A stretch of 5,763 nt of DNA from Halanaerobiales bacterium. GTDB taxonomy: Bacteria > Bacillota > Halanaerobiia > Halanaerobiales > M55B127. The stretch covers positions 1 through 5,763 of the forward strand of contig JAIPEV010000120.1 of the NCBI GenBank assembly GCA_021736965.1, in the 5' to 3' direction. Position 1 is the stretch's first letter. Every line of letters begins with the position of its first letter. Positions 5,379-5,763 of this stretch are shown piece by piece. The notes beneath the pieces were generated by a model. It had not been told where the DNA came from. It saw only the letters and a list, made by a program, of their open reading frames with translations, and did no database searches. The position numbers were made by a program, and so were the translations under genes.

Positions 5379-5763
5379 TTATTTGAACTCCACATAGTCA
5401 AGCTCTGTTTCTATATATCTTGCCATTGAATAAATAAGATCTGATAGTCTATTTATATACTTTAAGATTTCTTCTCTTATCTCTGCTTCTTCAGTTAAAG
5501 AAATAATTCTTCTTTCTGCCCTTCTACAAACCGTTCTTGCAATATGAAGAGCAGCTGAAGCACTGTTACTACCAGGAATTATAAATTTAGATAGCTGTTT
5601 TTCATTCATTTCATCTAACAGTTGATCAATTGTTGTTTCCAGTCCTTTAATATTTGATTGACCAATTTTTCTGGGGAATTTTTCCTGGTTTGAAGTTGCT
5701 AGCTCCCCTGCTAAGTCAAAAAGATCTCTCTGTATCATTTTTATTGTACTATTAATTTTTTTG
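5379..5763 (-). CDS. PduO-type cob(I)alamin adenosyltransferase, N-terminus beyond window edge
   Basis: This is the C-terminal part of a PduO-type ATP:cob(I)alamin adenosyltransferase, a trimeric helix-bundle enzyme of the cytosol that moves the adenosyl group of ATP onto Co(I) corrinoid to make adenosylcobalamin. The frame stays open to the right edge: eight codons (KKINSTIK) precede the Met at 5738, and KMIQRDLFDLAGELAT matches the middle of the family. That Met is therefore internal, and about 50-60 residues with the N-terminal TGD-G nucleotide loop are missing. Counting from it, FIIPG (52-56), LHIARTVCRRAERR (64-77) and YINRLSD (94-100) are the standard ATR motifs. CRRAERR carries the arginines that bind ATP phosphates and stabilise the fold, and the Phe of FIIPG fits the one that helps hold cobalamin base-off. 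PGSNS replaces the usual PGGS. A run of 11 A separates its stop from the next ribosome binding site. Confidence 0.92.
   Translation of the reverse strand, partial: KKINSTIKMIQRDLFDLAGELATSNQEKFPRKIGQSNIKGLETTIDQLLDEMNEKQLSKFIIPGSNSASAALHIARTVCRRAERRIISLTEEAEIREEILKYINRLSDLIYSMARYIETELDYVEFK

Larger units (their letters stand above)
2856..5763 (-). other. Probable operon: adenosyltransferase, dehalogenase-like protein, exported protein
   Basis: Three same-strand genes are separated by only 20 and 22 bases. Each gap is filled by the ribosome binding site of the next gene, and I see no hairpin or promoter in either. This supports one transcript and perhaps translational coupling. The promoter must lie beyond the right edge. 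A 202-base gap with no good terminator ends the group. That the exported protein shares a function with the other two is inference from position only. Confidence 0.7.

Noticed and set aside
5379..5738. Adenosyltransferase starting at the Met at 5738
   Set aside because: The frame stays open upstream to the window edge and the upstream codons continue the family alignment. No ribosome binding site precedes this Met, so it is internal.

Overview
The window is strongly AT-rich. Every gene lies on the minus strand, with good AGGAGG/GGTGATC-type ribosome binding sites and some GTG/TTG starts. Together with proteins rich in Lys, Ile and Asn, a two-cluster Fe-S corrinoid-type enzyme and a DUF4163/DUF3298-type exported protein, this suggests a low-GC, probably anaerobic Bacillota-type bacterium of the Clostridia/Halanaerobiales kind. 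That is an inference from style; no marker gene is present.

Layout in transcription order, from high to low coordinates. (1) 5763-5379: the C-terminal two thirds of a PduO-type corrinoid adenosyltransferase, cut by the window edge. (2) 5358-4303, after 20 bases: a cytosolic reductive-dehalogenase-family protein with a corrinoid-type core and two [4Fe-4S] motifs, but no Tat signal and no membrane anchor gene. (3) 4280-2856, after 22 bases: an exported protein with VCBS/FG-GAP-like Asp loops followed by a DUF4163/DUF3298-type tail. These three form a tight operon. (4) A 202-base gap with a 19-bp A-tract direct repeat and a candidate promoter. (5) 2653-1853: a COG3393-type two-part GNAT acetyltransferase. 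(6) A 501-base stretch with no intact gene. It holds several AT-rich inverted repeats and possible scraps of a histidine-kinase ATPase domain. (7) 1351-854: a second GNAT with a TTG start. (8) 799-308: a third GNAT of the phosphinothricin-acetyltransferase/YncA type. (9) 267-1: the N-terminus of a TM1586-like nitroreductase, cut by the other edge.

The most interesting unit is the adenosyltransferase / reductive-dehalogenase-like pair. An enzyme that makes adenosylcobalamin sits directly before a protein whose relatives use cobalamin without the adenosyl group. The remainder looks like an accessory run of small acetyltransferases and a flavin enzyme, which may be detoxification or stress genes. 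No tRNA, rRNA, CRISPR array, insertion sequence or convincing intrinsic terminator was found.
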